Part shown: in pieces, positions 61,583-64,000 of the stretch
How the letters are laid out: every line of letters begins with the position of its first letter
Position numbering within the stretch: the first letter of the stretch is position 1
NCBI RefSeq assembly: GCF_030929615.1
Contig: NZ_JAVFVU010000004.1
Location: forward strand, 248,001 to 312,000
DNA length: 64,000 bases
Reading direction: 5' to 3'
Origin: Dyadobacter sp. LHD-138
GTDB lineage: Bacteria > Bacteroidota > Bacteroidia > Cytophagales > Spirosomataceae
The notes under the pieces: generated by a model
Database searches by the model: none
Told to the model about the DNA's origin: nothing
Seen by the model: the letters and a program-made list of their open reading frames with translations, nothing else
Position numbers and translations under genes: made by a program

Positions 61583-62890
61583 CTAATCCTGTTTCAAATT
61601 TTCTTTTTCAAATAAGACAATGGCATCGTAAAGTACACCAGCCTCACCACGGAAAGTACCGGAACCTTCTGGTTTATTGTCAACGGTATACCACTCGTAA
61701 AATCCTTTGTTGTCGATCACCCTTTTGAGCATGGGTTTCAGCTGTTCATAGGCCTCTTTTTGGAAGCCATTCAGGTAGAGCTGCTTGATCATTCTTCCTC
61801 CAAACCAGGTCCAGTCACCACCATTTTGATAGCCGTAAGGATACATTCCCTTGTTTTTAAAGCTGCCTTCGGGATAGGTAGGATATAGTGTCAGGCCAAT
61901 GGTGCCGGCGCCGGACCGTTTTACATTGTCAATCATTTTATCCAGCGAAACTTTGATTTGCGCCTTGGTGAGCAGATTGGCTTCAATGGCAACCGCGGTT
62001 CCGCCATGATAATAAATCTCGTTTTCATTGAGACTGGCCGGGAAAGGCGAGCCGTTGAGATATACGTGTGGAATGAACTTTTGATTTTTTTCATCCCAAA
62101 GGTATTTCATGGTGTTTCTGGCAATGGCCGCACGGATCGGCAGCCATTTTTCTTTTTTTGCCGGAACCAGCTCCATAAGCCTGTCCAGAGCAATCAGGAA
62201 CATGGCATTGTCATAAATATCGATGGCCAAATGCGTGTCTTTCGTCAGGTAAACACCCCAGTCATGTTCGGGCTGTACATCGCCCCAGTCCGCTGTGGTG
62301 GCTCCCCATATCAAACCATGTTTTTTGTCATAACGCTCGTTCATCAGAAACTCCATCGACCAGTCGAGTCTTTCGGCTATGGTTTTACTTCCAACCTTTT
62401 CACTTAAAAAAGCAGTGTCGCCGCTAAGGGTAATATATCGGGCAACAGCTTGTACCAGTGACGATTCCTGGTCGGTTTCCACCGTGTTTTTATGTCCGGC
62501 ATAGTTGGGTTCCAGCGCATTGAAAATGTATTCATAACCTACTTTTGACTCCTTTGCTTTTTGAACCGGAATAAAACCGTCAACAATATTGCCGTCGTTG
62601 CCCTGCAACCTGAAAAAAACACGGAGGTTTTCTTTTAAAATTTCGGGCTTATGGGCTTCTGCGGAAAGTGTGATAAATGTGTTATAGTCCCGGATCCATA
62701 CTTCGCCATAACCGTCACCGGCGTTAAAGCCAGTTTTAACCACGGCTATCGCTTTGGATTTTACAAACTGTAAAGTGCTGTCCTGCTCGTAAATACGCTC
62801 TGTTTTTGTTTCTTTATCGCTGGAAGTATTTTTCGTGCCGCAAGCCAACAGGGCAGAGGAAAAGGCAATAATTGGGATGATATTTTTCAT
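61583..62890 (-). CDS. Exported alpha/alpha-barrel glycoside hydrolase-like lipoprotein
   Basis: A 435-aa lipoprotein (signal with lipobox LAC, Cys17). The mature part is an (alpha/alpha)6-barrel of the glucoamylase/GH63 type: GYGEVWIRDYNTFITL, ETDQESSLVQAV, WGATTADWGDV and GGDWTWFGGRMI. Acidic residues in these motifs are likely catalytic. It is between a GH92 gene and the ROK kinase, so it probably trims mannose- or glucose-containing glycans at the cell surface. Confidence 0.85.
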   Translation of the reverse strand: MKNIIPIIAFSSALLACGTKNTSSDKETKTERIYEQDSTLQFVKSKAIAVVKTGFNAGDGYGEVWIRDYNTFITLSAEAHKPEILKENLRVFFRLQGNDGNIVDGFIPVQKAKESKVGYEYIFNALEPNYAGHKNTVETDQESSLVQAVARYITLSGDTAFLSEKVGSKTIAERLDWSMEFLMNERYDKKHGLIWGATTADWGDVQPEHDWGVYLTKDTHLAIDIYDNAMFLIALDRLMELVPAKKEKWLPIRAAIARNTMKYLWDEKNQKFIPHVYLNGSPFPASLNENEIYYHGGTAVAIEANLLTKAQIKVSLDKMIDNVKRSGAGTIGLTLYPTYPEGSFKNKGMYPYGYQNGGDWTWFGGRMIKQLYLNGFQKEAYEQLKPMLKRVIDNKGFYEWYTVDNKPEGSGTFRGEAGVLYDAIVLFEKENLKQD

Positions 62891-62957
62891 TGGATGTTAT
62901 TTATATAGGTTTAGTTTTCTGACGCGGCTTGTCGTGGACCTAGCTGTGTCAAAGTTA

Positions 62958-64000
62958 TTATTCGTTCGAAGGAAGTGTTCCAATGCCCCAGTTCATATTG
63001 GGTTTTGGCCCCATTTCTAAAATCAGTGAACCGCCCTTCAAAAGATCCGAGGCATTGAACCAAAAGTTGTTTAACGGTTTGCCGTTCAGCTTGGCACTTT
63101 GCACGTAAACATTTTTCCGGGAGGTATTTTTTGCTTCAATGGTGAAGGTTTTGCCACGACCAAATTGCTGTCCAAGATCAATGACCGATTTTTCAAACAA
63201 CGGACTGCCGATCTCATAAACCGGGTTAACGCGCGTTCCGCCGTCGGTTTGGAAAAGCCCGAGCGCATTCATGACAAACCAGGCACTCATTTGCCCCTGA
63301 TCTTCGTCGCCCAGGTATGCATTGGAAACTTCGTGTCCGTAATACCGGTCCACAATCGAACGGCTCCATTTTTGGGTTAACCATGGTTTTTTAACCCAGT
63401 TGAAAAGAAAGGCAAAATGCATCGACTGCTGGTTTCCCTGCACGACCGGGTAATCCCAATACTGGTCGTTTGGGCCGTTGTAACGCCATTTTTCACTCTC
63501 ATTAAATCCCCAGTCCAGTCTTTTTACAAACTCGCCTTCGCCGATTGTCTTAGCTAATCCGGGTACATCCTGAGGGACAAAAAAAGTTAACTGCCATGCA
63601 TTTCCCTCCACATAATGATGGTTCGCCCCTGATTTAAACGGATCAAAATCGGCAAGCCAGTTTCCTTTGGCATCTTTCATCCGGGCAAAACCGGTTGCCG
63701 GATCGATTACATTTTTCCACCAGTTTCCTCTGTCTTTGAAACGCTGATAATCTTCTTTTTTGCCTAATGACCGGGCAAATTGGGATACAGTGTAATCATC
63801 AAAGCTGTATTCCAACGAGTTGGAAAAACGTCCCTCATCATAGGGTACATACTTGTGTTTCAGATAAGTTGGCAAATCTTCGTTACCTGCACGTCCGCCT
63901 CCGACGTTCGCGGCGGGGGTGGTTTGCATTTTTTTGACTGCCTCATAGGCTTTGTTCACGTCATAACCCCTGATGCCCATTTGATAAGCACCAACGATCA
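62958..64000 (-). CDS. GH92 family alpha-mannosidase (C-terminal part)
   Basis: The C-terminal 347 residues of a GH92 exo-alpha-mannosidase; the frame is still open at the window edge. Typical segments are YVEGNAWQLTFFVPQDV and YLGDEDQGQMSAWFVMNALG, the latter holding catalytic acidic residues. GH92 enzymes are calcium-dependent, inverting, and often export-directed in Bacteroidota. It is the first gene in the window of the mannan operon leading to the alpha/alpha-barrel, ROK, isomerase and porter genes. Confidence 0.93.
   Translation of the reverse strand, partial: IVGAYQMGIRGYDVNKAYEAVKKMQTTPAANVGGGRAGNEDLPTYLKHKYVPYDEGRFSNSLEYSFDDYTVSQFARSLGKKEDYQRFKDRGNWWKNVIDPATGFARMKDAKGNWLADFDPFKSGANHHYVEGNAWQLTFFVPQDVPGLAKTIGEGEFVKRLDWGFNESEKWRYNGPNDQYWDYPVVQGNQQSMHFAFLFNWVKKPWLTQKWSRSIVDRYYGHEVSNAYLGDEDQGQMSAWFVMNALGLFQTDGGTRVNPVYEIGSPLFEKSVIDLGQQFGRGKTFTIEAKNTSRKNVYVQSAKLNGKPLNNFWFNASDLLKGGSLILEMGPKPNMNWGIGTLPSNE

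Noticed and set aside
1-64000. tRNA, rRNA, CRISPR arrays, complete insertion sequences or prophage
   Set aside because: I looked through the intergenic regions and saw none; small RNA genes without clear signals could be missed by eye.

Overview
The window looks like a chromosomal segment of a Gram-negative Bacteroidota, most likely Cytophagales (a Dyadobacter/Spirosoma-like genome is my guess; the genus is inference). Reasons: many genes are preceded by the Bacteroidota -7 element TAnnTTTG, sometimes with TTG 16-17 nt upstream; lipid A genes (lpxB, hldD) show an outer membrane; CcoN and CcoO are fused; S16 has a long acidic tail; lipoproteins follow Bacteroidota rules; and a GH92-type mannan locus is present.

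Layout. 0-12.5 kb: end of an OmpA-type protein, rpsP-rimM-trmD, a GNAT enzyme, an RluD-type synthase, a PLP enzyme, a CPA2 antiporter, a lone sufB, hldD, a pterin synthase, lpxB and a response regulator with a degenerate receiver. 12.5-25.5 kb: a respiration block with a PAS histidine kinase, a receiver-CRP/FNR fusion regulator, hemN and a complete cbb3 oxidase cluster (ccoI-ccoS-ccoNO-ccoQP-ccoG-ccoH-TauE/SafE). hemN, ccoI and the distant sufB carry the same TGAC-N4-GTCA palindrome about 36 bp upstream of a -7 box, which suggests one CRP/FNR-type regulon.

25.6-32.2 kb: the most interesting region, a tightly overlapping five-gene operon that looks like a Dlt-type envelope acylation pathway in a Gram-negative. 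It encodes a methyltransferase-adenylation fusion, an adenylation-carrier fusion, a membrane-anchored SGNH transferase, a DltB-like MBOAT, and an unlisted 47-residue membrane microprotein ending in F-R-Y-V-G-W. That ending matches the C-terminal FxYxxF acyl-shuttle motif of DltX.

32.3-47 kb: a YfcC-type carrier, a UbiA-like/methyltransferase pair, a secreted GATase-like protein, a lipocalin, a MocR regulator lacking its PLP lysine, a long structured leader with a terminator ahead of an IMP dehydrogenase of the Tritrichomonas type, and several hypothetical genes. 47-57.5 kb: a LytS/LytR system with lipoproteins, a run of small stress/VOC/DoxX genes, and two dispersed repeat families (a 105-bp MITE-like element and a 113-bp double-hairpin element, two copies each). 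57.5-64 kb: a mannose/mannan utilisation operon (GH92, an alpha/alpha-barrel lipoprotein, ROK kinase, phosphomannose isomerase with an extra domain, sugar porter). No rRNA, tRNA, CRISPR array or complete insertion sequence was seen.
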